Positions 53,250 through 62,216 are shown, counted from the first letter of the stretch. The stretch is DNA of 64,000 bases from an uncultured Hymenobacter sp. (GCA_913776615.1 CAJYPK010000033.1:94202-158201); one strand, 5' to 3'. Made by a program: numbers and translations. Notes: generated by a model not told the origin, from the letters alone.

Positions 53250-53266
53250 TCAACTTTGAAAGTTGA
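53250..53266. promoter_or_regulatory. Perfect palindrome TCAACTTT-G-AAAGTTGA in a divergent gap
   Basis: An 8-bp perfect inverted repeat around one base, 49 nt upstream of the nuoK ATG and 199 nt upstream of the sigma start. It includes CAACTTTG, one base from the -7 consensus. It may be an operator or chance; no regulator is known. Confidence 0.3.
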
Positions 53267-53302
53267 GCGGCCTGAAAAAATCGACTAAGCCGCAGCGCGG
53301 CC

Positions 53303-53310
53303 TAACTTTG
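53303..53310 (+). promoter_or_regulatory. Bacteroidetes -7 box 5 nt before the nuoK start (TAACTTTG)
   Basis: An exact TAnnTTTG ending 5 nt before ATG 53316. The expected transcript start is then at or next to the A of the start codon, which would give a leaderless mRNA. Confidence 0.5.
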
Positions 53311-53315
53311 TCCTT

Positions 53316-53654
53316 ATGACCAACGCTTCTATCGTTCCCGCCGTCATTCACGAAGTACCGTTGCAGTACTACGTGTTTTTTGCCACCGCACTTTTCTGCA
53401 TCGGCGTTACGGGGGTACTCATCCGGCGCAACGCCATCATTATCTTCATGTGCATCGAGCTGATGCTCAACGCCGTGAATATCCTGTTGACCGCCTTTGC
53501 CGCCTACCGGGCCGACCCCAACGGCCAGGTATTCGTGTTCTTCATCATGGCCGTCGCCGCCGCCGAAGTATCAGTAGGCCTGGGTATTATCGTCATGATT
53601 TACCGCAACTTCCAGAATACCGACGTCAACCTGCTCAGCCGGTTGAAGGGGTGA
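53316..53654 (+). CDS. nuoK: NADH-quinone oxidoreductase subunit K
   Basis: 112 residues and three helices. The family core is VPLQYYVFFATALFCIGVTGVLIRRNAIIIFMCIELMLNAVNILLTAF, with the conserved proton-channel Glu in CIELMLN (about 47), followed by FVFFIMAVAAAEVSVGLGIIVMIYRN with the second Glu (about 83). About 13 N-terminal residues precede the usual start. It is an inner-membrane subunit of complex I. nuoA-nuoJ are not upstream; the only complex I neighbour is nuoL, so the operon is split. MrpC is the alternative homologue, but the sequence is closer to NuoK. Confidence 0.92.
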   Translation: MTNASIVPAVIHEVPLQYYVFFATALFCIGVTGVLIRRNAIIIFMCIELMLNAVNILLTAFAAYRADPNGQVFVFFIMAVAAAEVSVGLGIIVMIYRNFQNTDVNLLSRLKG

Positions 53655-53658
53655 AATA

Positions 53659-53740
53659 GTGAGGTGGTGAAATGGCGATTTTTCGTCGTTTTGCTGCTTA
53701 CCTACCACTACATCACCATTTCGCCATTTCACCATCTCAC
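53659..53740. repeat. GGTGAAATGGCGA inverted repeat between nuoK and nuoL
   Basis: 20-nt arms at 53659-53678 and 53721-53740 are complementary with one mismatch; the loop is 42 nt. Its left arm starts 4 nt after the nuoK stop and its right arm ends 2 nt before the nuoL ATG, so the whole leader of nuoL is repeat DNA. It resembles the decamer-type array before obgE in layout but not in sequence. Confidence 0.75.
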
Positions 53741-53742
53741 CA

Positions 53743-55689
53743 ATGGAAACTGTTCTACCCGGTGCTACGGCGCCTTTCTCTACCCTGCTGTACGTCCTCA
53801 TTCCGGGGCTGCCCTTCCTGGGCTTTCTGATAAATGGCCTGCTGAATAAGAAGTTGTCGGGTACGGTGGCGGGCGCCATCGGCACGCTGGCCGTGTTGGG
53901 GTCGTTCCTGCTGTCGGTCTTTTTGTTCGTCAATTTCAAGTATCAGTACACCGTCAATCTGTTCGACTGGATTTCGGTGGGCTCGCTGCAAATTCCTTTC
54001 AGCTACCAGATCGACCAACTGAGTCTGATCATGCTGCTGCTGATCACGGGGGTGGGCACGCTTATTCACATCTACAGCATCGGCTACATGCACCACGACG
54101 AGAACGTGGGGAAGTTTTTTAGCTTCCTCAATCTATTCGTGTTCAGTATGTTGATTCTGGTGCTCGGGGCCAATTTCGTGATTCTCTTCATTGGCTGGGA
54201 AGGCGTGGGTTTGTGCTCGTACCTGCTCATCGGCTTCTGGAACAAGCATACCCCGTACAACAACGCCGCCAAAAAAGCCTTCATTATCAACCGGGTAGGT
54301 GACCTGGGCTTCCTGCTCGGTATCTTCCTGATGTACCTCACCTTCAATTCGGTGCAGTACGCCGAGGTGTTTCAGAAGGCTAGCCTGGGCCAGTTTGGCA
54401 CCTATGGCGTGGGCGTGGTGACGTTCATTACCCTGCTGCTCTTCGTGGGGGCAATGGGTAAGTCGGCCCAGCTGCCGCTCTATACCTGGCTGCCCGACGC
54501 CATGGCGGGCCCCACGCCGGTATCGGCGCTCATCCACGCCGCGACCATGGTAACGGCCGGCATCTACCTCGTGCTGCGTTCCAACGTGCTCTTCACCCTG
54601 GCCCCCCACACGCTCGATGTAGTGGGCATCGTCGGCCTGGCTACCGCGCTTTTTGCCGCCACCATCGGCCTGGCCCAGAACGACATCAAGAAAGTACTGG
54701 CTTATTCTACGGTGTCGCAGCTCGGCTACATGTTCTTGGCGCTGGGCGTGATGGGCTACACCTCGTCGTTCTTCCACGTGCTCACCCACGCCTTCTTCAA
54801 GGCGCTGCTTTTCCTGGGGGCTGGCTCGGTCATTCACGCCATGAGCAACGAGCAGGACATGCGTCGCATGGGCGGCCTGCGCAAGACGCTGCCCATCACC
54901 TTCCTGACCATGCTCATCGGCTGCCTGGCCATCTCGGGCATTCCGCCGTTCGCCGGCTTCTTCTCGAAGGATGAAATTCTGAGCCACGTGTACGAGCACA
55001 ACAAGGTGATGTGGGTGATCGGCCTGTTCACCTCGTTCCTGACGGCGTTCTACATGTTCCGCCTACTGTTCCTCACCTTCTTCGGCGAGTTCCGGGGTAC
55101 GGAGGAGCAGCGCCACCACCTGCACGAGTCGCCGGCCAGCATGACGCTGCCGCTGATTGTACTGGCCGTGCTCTCGGCCATCGGCGGCTTTATGGGCGCG
55201 CCCATGTTCGTGGGCAAGCACTACCTGGGCGATTACCTGGCTCCGATTTTCACGTATTCCAAGCAGATTCTGCCCGCCGCCTTCAACACCGAGCCCGAGC
55301 ATAGCACCGAGCTCATGCTAATGGGCATTTCGGTGCTGGTGGCGGTAATTGGCATCGTGCTGGCCTACGTCATGTACGTAGCCCGCGCCCAGCGTCCGGC
55401 TGCAGACGATGCCCAGCGCTCGGCTCCCGAAAATCTGGTGTACCACAAATACTACATCGACGAGCTCTACGATAACCTCATCGTGAAGCCCGTGATGGCC
55501 CTCTCAACCGGCCTCTACAAGTTCGTGGAAAATGGCATCATCGACCCCATCGCCAACGGTGTGGGCCGCGTGACGCTGGCTGGTGGCCAGCTACTGCGCA
55601 ACGTGCAAACCGGCTCGGTAGAAACGTATCTCATCCTCATGGTAATTGGCATCGTGCTGATTCTGGGATTGAATTTCGGGCGCTTGTAA
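53743..55689 (+). CDS. nuoL: NADH-quinone oxidoreductase subunit L
   Basis: 648 residues, about 16 helices and the lateral amphipathic helix. Antiporter-like core: FSYQIDQLSLIMLLLITGVGTLIHIYSIGYM, FIGWEGVGLCSYLLIGFWN (channel Glu, about 151), KSAQLPLYTWLPDAMAGPTPVSALIHAATMVTAGIYL with the Lys of the proton path (about 241), LAQNDIKKVLAYSTVSQLGYMF and FSKDEILSH. The C-terminal tail from 575 (KPVMALSTGLYKFVENGIIDPI) is the usual extension. Proton pumping in complex I. nuoM and nuoN are not downstream, and a repeat and an S9 peptidase follow. Confidence 0.95.
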   Translation: METVLPGATAPFSTLLYVLIPGLPFLGFLINGLLNKKLSGTVAGAIGTLAVLGSFLLSVFLFVNFKYQYTVNLFDWISVGSLQIPFSYQIDQLSLIMLLLITGVGTLIHIYSIGYMHHDENVGKFFSFLNLFVFSMLILVLGANFVILFIGWEGVGLCSYLLIGFWNKHTPYNNAAKKAFIINRVGDLGFLLGIFLMYLTFNSVQYAEVFQKASLGQFGTYGVGVVTFITLLLFVGAMGKSAQLPLYTWLPDAMAGPTPVSALIHAATMVTAGIYLVLRSNVLFTLAPHTLDVVGIVGLATALFAATIGLAQNDIKKVLAYSTVSQLGYMFLALGVMGYTSSFFHVLTHAFFKALLFLGAGSVIHAMSNEQDMRRMGGLRKTLPITFLTMLIGCLAISGIPPFAGFFSKDEILSHVYEHNKVMWVIGLFTSFLTAFYMFRLLFLTFFGEFRGTEEQRHHLHESPASMTLPLIVLAVLSAIGGFMGAPMFVGKHYLGDYLAPIFTYSKQILPAAFNTEPEHSTELMLMGISVLVAVIGIVLAYVMYVARAQRPAADDAQRSAPENLVYHKYYIDELYDNLIVKPVMALSTGLYKFVENGIIDPIANGVGRVTLAGGQLLRNVQTGSVETYLILMVIGIVLILGLNFGRL

Positions 55690-55717
55690 CTTCTTAATCG
55701 TCGCGCCTCAGCAACAG

Positions 55718-55833
55718 TAAAACTGTCATGCTGAGCTGGCGAAGCATCTTTTTACAGTGCGGTGAGTCATTGGGGGCAACTCCAGTACCGCGCTGGCGAC
55801 AAGATGCTTCGCCAGCTCAGCATGACAGTTTTA
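55718..55833. repeat. GTCATGCTGAGC...GAAGCATCT inverted repeat, copy 3
   Basis: Perfect 33-bp arms (55718-55750 and 55801-55833), loop 50 nt. The 3' edge TTTTA continues into TATTTTTG, so this element both could end nuoL transcription and sets up the -7 box for the S9 peptidase gene. Confidence 0.88.
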
Positions 55834-55839
55834 TTTTTG
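55832..55839 (+). promoter_or_regulatory. -7 box overlapping the repeat edge (TATTTTTG)
   Basis: An exact TAnnTTTG, 26 nt before ATG 55866; its first two bases are the last bases of the repeat arm. Confidence 0.5.
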
Positions 55840-55865
55840 GCTAATCCCACTCCGCCCTTCCTTCC

Positions 55866-58316
55866 ATGAAAAAACTCCTACCGGCCCTGCTGTTGCTAGC
55901 GGCCCCGGCCCTGGCCCAGGAAACCCAGTACCACGAGCCGCCCGCCGCCATCCGCGACTTGCTGCTGGCCCCACCCACGCCCCGCGTAAGCCTGGCTGGC
56001 GACGGTAGCGTGCTGGCTATCCTGGCCGTGCAGGATTTTCCCACCATTGCCGAGCTTTCGCAGCCCGAGCTGCGGCTGGCGGGTCTGCGCCTCAACCCGC
56101 GCACCAACGGCCCCAGCCGAGTGAGCTACGCGGTGGGCATGCAGTTCAAGCAGCTGCCCAGCGGGGCCGAAACGCCCGTGCAGGGCCTGCCGGCCCAGGC
56201 GCGCATTAGCAGCCCAAGCTGGTCGCCCGACAATAAGCACCTGGCCTTCGCCCTCACCGTGCCCGCTGCCGACGGTAGCCCCGGCCGGGTGGAGCTGTGG
56301 GTGGCCGACGTAGCTACCAACAGCGCCCGCCGCCTGCTGGCCACGCCCCTCAACGACGTATTCGGCAGCTCGTTCGAGTGGGTGTCGGACAGCCAGACGC
56401 TGCTGGCCCGGGTAGTGCCCTCCGGGCGCGGCGCGGCCCCGGCCGTCGATGCCACGCCCACCGGCCCCGCCGTGCAGGAAAGCGGCGGCGGTAAAAAATC
56501 GGGCGCCCGCACCTACCAGGATTTGCTGAAAAGCCCCGCCGACGAGCGCACCTTCGACTACTACGCTACCTCGCAGCTCGTACGGGTGAAGCTGGCCGAT
56601 GGCAGCGCCCAGCCGCTGGGGCAGCCGGGCGTGCTGCGTACGGTTTCTCCCTCGCCCGATGGGCGCTACGTGCTGGTGCGGACCACCCACCGGCCGTACT
56701 CTTACACGTTACCCATCAGCAGCTTCCCGCAAAAGATCGACGTGCTCGACCTGGCGAGCGGGGCGGTGGTGAAAACGGTCGCCGACCTGCCGCTGGCCGA
56801 CAACGTGCCCACCAACTTCGACGCCGTACCCACCGGCCCCCGCGACCACGGCTGGCGCACCGATGCCCCGGCGACCCTCAGCTACGCCGAGGCGCAGGAC
56901 GGCGGCGACCCCAAGGTGAAAACCGCCGTGCGCGACAAGGTATATCTGCTGCCCGCGCCCTTCGGGAGCCCGCAGGAGCTGGCGGCGCTGCCGCTGCGCT
57001 ACGCTGGCCTCACTTGGGGCACCGACCACCTGGCGCTGGTAGAGGGCTACCGTTGGGCCGACCGCCACGAAACTACCTGGCAGCTCGATCCCAGCCAGCC
57101 CGGCCAGCCGCTGAAAGTGCTTTTCGACGGCTCGTCGCAGGATACTTACCATAATCCCGGCTCGCCTTACCTGCGCCGCAATGCCCAGGGACGCCCGGTG
57201 CTGCGGCTGGCCCAGGGCGGGCAGGCTATTTACCTCACCGGTCAGGGTGCTTCGCCCGAGGGCGACCGGCCCTTCGTGGACGAGCTGAATCTGACGACCA
57301 AGAAAACGACCCGGCTGTGGCAGTCGGCCGCGCCCTACTACGAGGTGCCGGTAGCTATTTTCGACGGGAAAAAAGGTCAGGCCGAACTACTAACCCGCCG
57401 CGAAGCGGTAGACCAAGTACCTAACTACTACCTCCGTGCACTGGGTAAGAAAAGTCAGCCGCTGGCCCTCACGCACTTCGCCAACCCCTACGGTAAGTTT
57501 GGGGGCAGCTTCCGCAAGCAGGTGCTGCACTACAAGCGTGCCGATGGCGTCGACCTCACGGCCAACCTCTACCTGCCGCCCAACTACAAGAAAACCGACG
57601 GCCCGCTGCCCACGCTAATGGAGGCCTATCCGGTTGAGTTCAAAGATAAAGCCAATGCCGGGCAGGTGAGTGGCTCGCCCTACACCTTCACCCGTTTGAG
57701 CTGGGCCACGCCTGTGTACTGGGTGACGCAGGGCTACGCCGTGCTGCAAGGAGCCACCGTGCCCATCGTGGGCGAAGGCACTGCCGAGCCCAACGACACC
57801 TACACCGAGCAGCTGGTGAGCAGCGCCAAGGCTGCCATCGACGAGGGCCAGCGCCTGGGCGTAGTTGACCCCAACCGCGTGGCCGTAATGGGCCACAGCT
57901 ACGGGGCCTTCATGACGGCCAACCTGCTGGCGCACTCCAACTTGTTCAAGGCTGGCATTGCCCGCAGCGGGGCCTACAACCGCACGCTTACGCCCTTTGG
58001 CTTTCAAGGCGAGGAGCGCACCTACTGGCAGGCGAAGAGCGTATACGATGCCATGTCGCCCTTCAACTTCGCCGATAAAATCAAGACGCCCATCTTGCTC
58101 ATTCACGGTGAGGCCGACAACAACTCGGGTACGTTTCCTATTCAGAGTGAGCGCTTTTACGCGGCGCTCAAGGGCCAGGGGGCCACGGCGCGCTATGTGG
58201 TGCTGCCGGCCGAGGCGCACAGCTACGCCGCCCGCGAAAACCTGCTGCACATGCTCTGGGAAATGGACAGCTGGCTCGATAAGTACGTGAAAAATCCGGC
58301 ACCCACGGCTAATTAG
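55866..58316 (+). CDS. Secreted S9-family serine peptidase (glutamyl-endopeptidase-like)
   Basis: 816 residues. Signal peptide LLPALLLLAAPALAQ. A beta-propeller (about 50-560) holds repeats like ISSPSWSPDNKHLAFALTVP and LRTVSPSPDGRYVLVRT. The alpha/beta-hydrolase domain has the nucleophile Ser678 in GHSYGAFMTANLLAH, Asp in HGEADNNSGT (about 750) and His in AEAHSYAARE (about 781). The GHSYGAFMTANLL form resembles the S9D glutamyl endopeptidases. It degrades peptides in the periplasm. It has its own promoter at the repeat edge and a hairpin terminator at 58382. Confidence 0.9.
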   Translation: MKKLLPALLLLAAPALAQETQYHEPPAAIRDLLLAPPTPRVSLAGDGSVLAILAVQDFPTIAELSQPELRLAGLRLNPRTNGPSRVSYAVGMQFKQLPSGAETPVQGLPAQARISSPSWSPDNKHLAFALTVPAADGSPGRVELWVADVATNSARRLLATPLNDVFGSSFEWVSDSQTLLARVVPSGRGAAPAVDATPTGPAVQESGGGKKSGARTYQDLLKSPADERTFDYYATSQLVRVKLADGSAQPLGQPGVLRTVSPSPDGRYVLVRTTHRPYSYTLPISSFPQKIDVLDLASGAVVKTVADLPLADNVPTNFDAVPTGPRDHGWRTDAPATLSYAEAQDGGDPKVKTAVRDKVYLLPAPFGSPQELAALPLRYAGLTWGTDHLALVEGYRWADRHETTWQLDPSQPGQPLKVLFDGSSQDTYHNPGSPYLRRNAQGRPVLRLAQGGQAIYLTGQGASPEGDRPFVDELNLTTKKTTRLWQSAAPYYEVPVAIFDGKKGQAELLTRREAVDQVPNYYLRALGKKSQPLALTHFANPYGKFGGSFRKQVLHYKRADGVDLTANLYLPPNYKKTDGPLPTLMEAYPVEFKDKANAGQVSGSPYTFTRLSWATPVYWVTQGYAVLQGATVPIVGEGTAEPNDTYTEQLVSSAKAAIDEGQRLGVVDPNRVAVMGHSYGAFMTANLLAHSNLFKAGIARSGAYNRTLTPFGFQGEERTYWQAKSVYDAMSPFNFADKIKTPILLIHGEADNNSGTFPIQSERFYAALKGQGATARYVVLPAEAHSYAARENLLHMLWEMDSWLDKYVKNPAPTAN

Positions 58317-58381
58317 CCGCCCCGCCGCGTGACTCCATCCCCGGCCCGCGCGGTAACCGTTACCCAAGTGATTTTTTTGCT

Positions 58382-58430
58382 AAAGCCGTCCGGCTGAGCT
58401 GTTTCAAACAGTTTGGCCGGACGGCTTTTT
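58382..58430 (+). terminator. Hairpin terminator after the S9 peptidase
   Basis: AAAGCCGTCCGGC (58382-58394) pairs with GCCGGACGGCTTT (58416-58428), 13 bp, with a T run after it. The loop contains GCTGTTTC/GAAACAG-like pairing. Confidence 0.85.
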
Positions 58431-58437
58431 ATTTTTG
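58430..58437 (+). promoter_or_regulatory. -7 box directly after the terminator (TATTTTTG)
   Basis: An exact TAnnTTTG starting in the terminator T run, 98 nt before ATG 58536. Same order of elements (terminator then -7) as at 55832. Confidence 0.4.
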
Positions 58438-58535
58438 ACAACCTGACCCAGCGCCTGGTAAAGGGGCTGGTCAGTAACTCCGGTACATGGCTGGCCGTTA
58501 GGAGAAGCGCATTTCTCTTTCCAAACCTTCCCCTT

Positions 58536-59615
58536 ATGCAAACCATCCCCACCAAAGCGTACGGAGCCAGCGGCTCCATTTTTAGCGGCCTCAAGCCGAT
58601 GGACATCGAGCGCGAGGCGCCCAAGGCCGACGAGGTGCACATCGACATCTTATACTGCGGCGTGTGCCATTCCGACCTGCACCAGGTTAAGAACGACTGG
58701 AAAAACACCATCTACCCCTGCGTGCCGGGGCACGAGATTGTGGGCCGCGTTGATCAAATAGGCAGCAGCGTTACCAAGTTCAAAGTCGGCGACCTCGTGG
58801 GCGTGGGCTGCATGGTCGATTCGTGCGGCGTGTGCCCCTCCTGCCAGGAAAAAGAGGAAAACTACTGCGAAGGTCCGGTAAGCTGGACGGCTACCTACAA
58901 CGGCTACATGAAGCCCCAAAACAAGGATTTCAACACCTTCGGCGGCTACTCGACCAACATCACGGTGAAGGAATCATTCGTGCTCCGCATCCCGGAGGCG
59001 CTGGACGTTCAGGCGGCCAGCCCCATTTTGTGCGCGGGCGTTACGACCTACGCGCCGCTAAAGCACTGGAAGGTAGGCCCCGGCCAGAGCGTGGCCGTGG
59101 TGGGTATCGGTGGGCTGGGCCACATGGCCGTGCAGCTGGCCCGGGCGCTGGGGGCCACGGTCACGGCCGTGACCCGCGACAAGGAAAAGCAAGCCGATGC
59201 CGAAAAGCTGGGTGCGCACGAAGTCCTGATTTCGACCGATGCGGAGGCTATGAAGGCGCACGAGGCAAAATATGATTTTATCCTCATCACCATTCCCGAC
59301 GCCTTCGACGTCAACGACTACGTGAAGTTGGTAAAGCGCGATGGCGTCCTCACCACGGTAGGCCTGCTCGGCGAATACAAGGCCCCCATCAACAACATGG
59401 AAATGGCCATGCACCGTCGCTCGGTGTCAGCCTCTATCATCGGCAGCATCGCGGAAACGCAGGAAGTACTCGACTTCTGCGCCGAGCACAACATCTTGCC
59501 CGAGGTGGAGCTGATTAAGATGCAGGACATCAACGATGCTTACGACAAGATGCAAGACGAGGAAGTACGCTTCCGCTACGTCATCGACATGGCTTCGCTG
59601 AAAGAGGAAGCGTAA
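58536..59615 (+). CDS. Zinc-dependent NAD(P) alcohol dehydrogenase (CAD/YahK-like)
   Basis: 359 residues from ATG 58536 (MQTIPTKAYGASGSIFSGL); the frame opens earlier at 58413, within the previous terminator. Catalytic zinc: C in YCGVCHSDLHQ (about 42), H-E in CVPGHEIVGRV (about 63), C at about 157. Structural zinc: four Cys in VDSCGVCPSCQEKEENYCEG (about 94-108). The Rossmann motif GIGGLGHMAVQLARALGA is at about 189. Length and motifs match cinnamyl-alcohol-dehydrogenase-type aldehyde reductases with NADPH. Cytoplasmic. The physiological aldehyde is unknown. Confidence 0.9.
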   Translation: MQTIPTKAYGASGSIFSGLKPMDIEREAPKADEVHIDILYCGVCHSDLHQVKNDWKNTIYPCVPGHEIVGRVDQIGSSVTKFKVGDLVGVGCMVDSCGVCPSCQEKEENYCEGPVSWTATYNGYMKPQNKDFNTFGGYSTNITVKESFVLRIPEALDVQAASPILCAGVTTYAPLKHWKVGPGQSVAVVGIGGLGHMAVQLARALGATVTAVTRDKEKQADAEKLGAHEVLISTDAEAMKAHEAKYDFILITIPDAFDVNDYVKLVKRDGVLTTVGLLGEYKAPINNMEMAMHRRSVSASIIGSIAETQEVLDFCAEHNILPEVELIKMQDINDAYDKMQDEEVRFRYVIDMASLKEEA

Positions 59616-59663
59616 TTAAATTATTGCTGGATTCGCCACAATTGACATGCTCTCACCCTCCCG

Positions 59664-59745
59664 GTCATGCTGAGCTTGCGAAGCATCTGGCCAGGTTCGC
59701 ATGGCTCGTCCCAGCGTAACAAGATGTCTCCTACGTCAGCATGAC
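59664..59745. repeat. GTCATGCTGAGC...GAAGCATCT repeat, degenerate copy 4
   Basis: Left arm 59664-59688 matches the family; the right arm (59722-59745) keeps AGATG and CAGCATGAC but has diverged in the middle, so the hairpin is partly broken. It sits 48 nt after the dehydrogenase stop. Confidence 0.7.
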
Positions 59746-59835
59746 AAGTAAAGGGGAAACGGTGCCTGACGAGCGCAACAGGCTCTCACGGCGGTGAATA
59801 GGCGAGAATAGCGACTTGTAGGAAACGTTTAATGC

Positions 59836-59867
59836 AAAAGGCCCTGGCAGTTGTACCAGGGCCTTTT
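59836..59867 (-). terminator. Terminator for bglX (bidirectional)
   Basis: AAAAGGCCCTGG (59836-59847) and its complement (59856-59867), 12 bp with A and T tracts on either side and an 8-nt loop, 22 nt before the bglX stop. Confidence 0.88.
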
Positions 59868-59888
59868 TTCATGTAAAACCAGCCGCGC

Positions 59889-62216
59889 TTACTGCGCCAG
59901 TAGCTTGAAGCTGGCCGATTGCACGTCGCGCGAATTACCCCCGACGTACACCTCGAAGTCGCCGGGCTCAGCCACGAATTTTAGCTCGTCGTTGTAAAAT
60001 TTCAGGTCGTCGGGCTGGAGGTGGAAAGTCAGCTGGCGGCTTTCTCCTTTGCGGAGCAGAATTTTCTGGAAGCCTTTCAATTCCTTCACCGGGCGGGTGC
60101 TGCTGCCCACGAGGTCGCGCAGGTAGAGCTGCGCTACTTCTTCGCCATCGGTGGGGCCGGTATTGGTCACGGTGACCGTTACGTCGAGGCTTTGGCTGGG
60201 GCGTAGGCTGGCTTGGCTTACGCTGGGCTTGCCGTAGCTAAAAGTAGTGTAGCTCAGCCCATAGCCGAAGGGGAACAGCGGCTCGTTGGGCATGTCGAGG
60301 TAGCGCGACTTGTACTTGTCGAGCAGCACGTTGTTGTAGGGCCGGCCGGTGCTTTTATGATTGTAGTAGATAGGTACCTGGCCCACCGACTGCGGAAAGG
60401 TCATGGTAAGCTTGCCCGAGGGATTGTAGGCACCAAATAGCACGTCGGCCACCGCGTTGCCGGCCTGGGTGCCGCCAAACCAGGTTTCGAGGATGGCGTC
60501 GGCGTACTGATTTTCCCAGGGTAGGGTGAGCGGACGGCCGTTGACGAGCACGACCACAAGCGGCTTGCCGGTGGCTTTGAGCGCCTTGAGCAAGTCGAGC
60601 TGGCGGCCGGGCAAACCCAGCTCGGCGCGGCTGGCGGCCTCCCCGGTCATGCCCTGGCTTTCGCCTACCACGGCCACTACCACATCGGCACTTTGGGCGG
60701 CCTGCACGGCTTCGGCGATGGTCGTTTCGGCAGGGCGCGGGTCGATTTGCAGATTGCCGCCGAACGCGTTGAGCCGCTTAACGAGCTGCTCGTCGTCGGT
60801 CACGTTGACGCCCTGAGCGTAGGTAACGCGTACGCCAGGGCCGCCGACATTCTTGATACCCTGCAAGATGGACACGGCCTGCTTACCGTCGCCCGCCGCG
60901 CTCCAGTTGCCGATCATGTCGTGGGCGCGGTCGGCCAGCGGGCCAACTACGGCCACGTTCACCGTGTTTTTGAGCGGCAGGGTCTGGCGCTCGTTCTTAA
61001 GCAGCACCAGGGTGCGGCGTGCAATGTTGCGGGCGTCGGCCAAGAAGGCCGGCTTCATGAGCGTGGCCTTGGCGCGGGCTTCCGTCACGCCCCGGTAGGG
61101 GTCTTTGAACAGGCCCAGCTTGTACTTGGCTTCGAGCACGCGGCGGCAGGCCTGGTCAATAGTCGCCTGGCTCACCGTGCCCTCCTTGAGATTGGTAGCC
61201 AGCTGGCGCAGGAAAACCTCGCCCACCATGTCCATGTCGGCCCCGGCGTTGAGCGACAGCTCGGCGAGCTTTTTCTCGTCGCCCAGGCCGTGGGCCGCCA
61301 GCTCGTTGATGGCCGTGTAGTCGGTCGCCACGAAGCCCGTGAAGCCCCACTGATTGCGCAGCAAGTCGGTCAGCAGCCATTTATTGGCCGTGGCCGGAAT
61401 GCCGTTGATGTCGTTGAACGACGACATGACCGAGCCCACGCCGGCCGCCACGGCGGCGCGGTAGGGCGGCAGGTACTCGTTGTACATGCGCTGGCGGCTC
61501 ATGTCGGTGGTGTTGTAGTCGCGCCCGGCCTCGGCGGCCCCGTAGAGGGCAAAATGCTTGAGGCAGGCCATCACGTTTTCGGGCCGGCTCATATCGTTGG
61601 TGGGGCCCTGGTAGCCGCGCACCATTGCCTCGGCAATGCGCGCGCCCAGGTAGGGGTCTTCGCCCGCGCCTTCGGCCACGCGGCCCCAGCGCGGGTCGCG
61701 GGCAATGTCTACCATCGGCGAGTACACCCAGTTGATGCCGTCGGCGGCCGACTCCTCGGCCGCGATGCGGGCGCTGCGCTCCAACGCGTCGAGGTCCCAG
61801 CTCGCCGCCAGGCCCAGCGGGATGGGGAAGATGGTGCGGTGTCCGTGAATGACATCATAGCCCAGAATGAGCGGGATGTGCAGCCGCGACTCTTTCACGG
61901 CCAGCTCTTGCAGCTTGCGGGCTGCGATCGGCGTGTAGGTGTTGAGTACGCCGCCCACCAGGCCCTTGCGGATGTTGGCGTCCACGTCCTTGCTCACCAC
62001 GGGGCCAGTCACGTCGAAGCCCACCGCCACCAGGTTGAGCTGGCCGATTTTTTCTTCCAGCGTCATCTGTTTAAGCAGACCCGACACGAACTGTTGCATA
62101 CTCGCGTCAGTAGAAGGAGGGGAGTTTTTACGTTGGATCTGGGCTTGAATCTGGGGGCCAGCCAGGCCCAGAGTGAGCAGCAGCGCAGTGCGCAAGAGCG
62201 GCTTGCGAAGGTTCAT
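59889..62216 (-). CDS. bglX: Periplasmic beta-glucosidase (GH3)
   Basis: 775 residues from ATG 62216, giving a signal peptide (LLRTALLLTLGLAGPQIQAQ); the frame continues upstream without family support. GH3 N-domain: [70 protein letters not shown] and nucleophile Asp in GFVATDYTAINELAAHG (about 305). The GH3 C-domain has VAVVGPLADRAHDMIGNWSA and VVGESQGMTGEAASRAELGLPG. A fibronectin-III-like domain is at the end (VTVTNTGPTDGEEVAQLYL). It hydrolyses beta-glucosides in the periplasm. The minus -7 candidate TACCTTG (62245-62251) is one T short. Confidence 0.93.
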   Translation of the reverse strand: MNLRKPLLRTALLLTLGLAGPQIQAQIQRKNSPPSTDASMQQFVSGLLKQMTLEEKIGQLNLVAVGFDVTGPVVSKDVDANIRKGLVGGVLNTYTPIAARKLQELAVKESRLHIPLILGYDVIHGHRTIFPIPLGLAASWDLDALERSARIAAEESAADGINWVYSPMVDIARDPRWGRVAEGAGEDPYLGARIAEAMVRGYQGPTNDMSRPENVMACLKHFALYGAAEAGRDYNTTDMSRQRMYNEYLPPYRAAVAAGVGSVMSSFNDINGIPATANKWLLTDLLRNQWGFTGFVATDYTAINELAAHGLGDEKKLAELSLNAGADMDMVGEVFLRQLATNLKEGTVSQATIDQACRRVLEAKYKLGLFKDPYRGVTEARAKATLMKPAFLADARNIARRTLVLLKNERQTLPLKNTVNVAVVGPLADRAHDMIGNWSAAGDGKQAVSILQGIKNVGGPGVRVTYAQGVNVTDDEQLVKRLNAFGGNLQIDPRPAETTIAEAVQAAQSADVVVAVVGESQGMTGEAASRAELGLPGRQLDLLKALKATGKPLVVVLVNGRPLTLPWENQYADAILETWFGGTQAGNAVADVLFGAYNPSGKLTMTFPQSVGQVPIYYNHKSTGRPYNNVLLDKYKSRYLDMPNEPLFPFGYGLSYTTFSYGKPSVSQASLRPSQSLDVTVTVTNTGPTDGEEVAQLYLRDLVGSSTRPVKELKGFQKILLRKGESRQLTFHLQPDDLKFYNDELKFVAEPGDFEVYVGGNSRDVQSASFKLLAQ

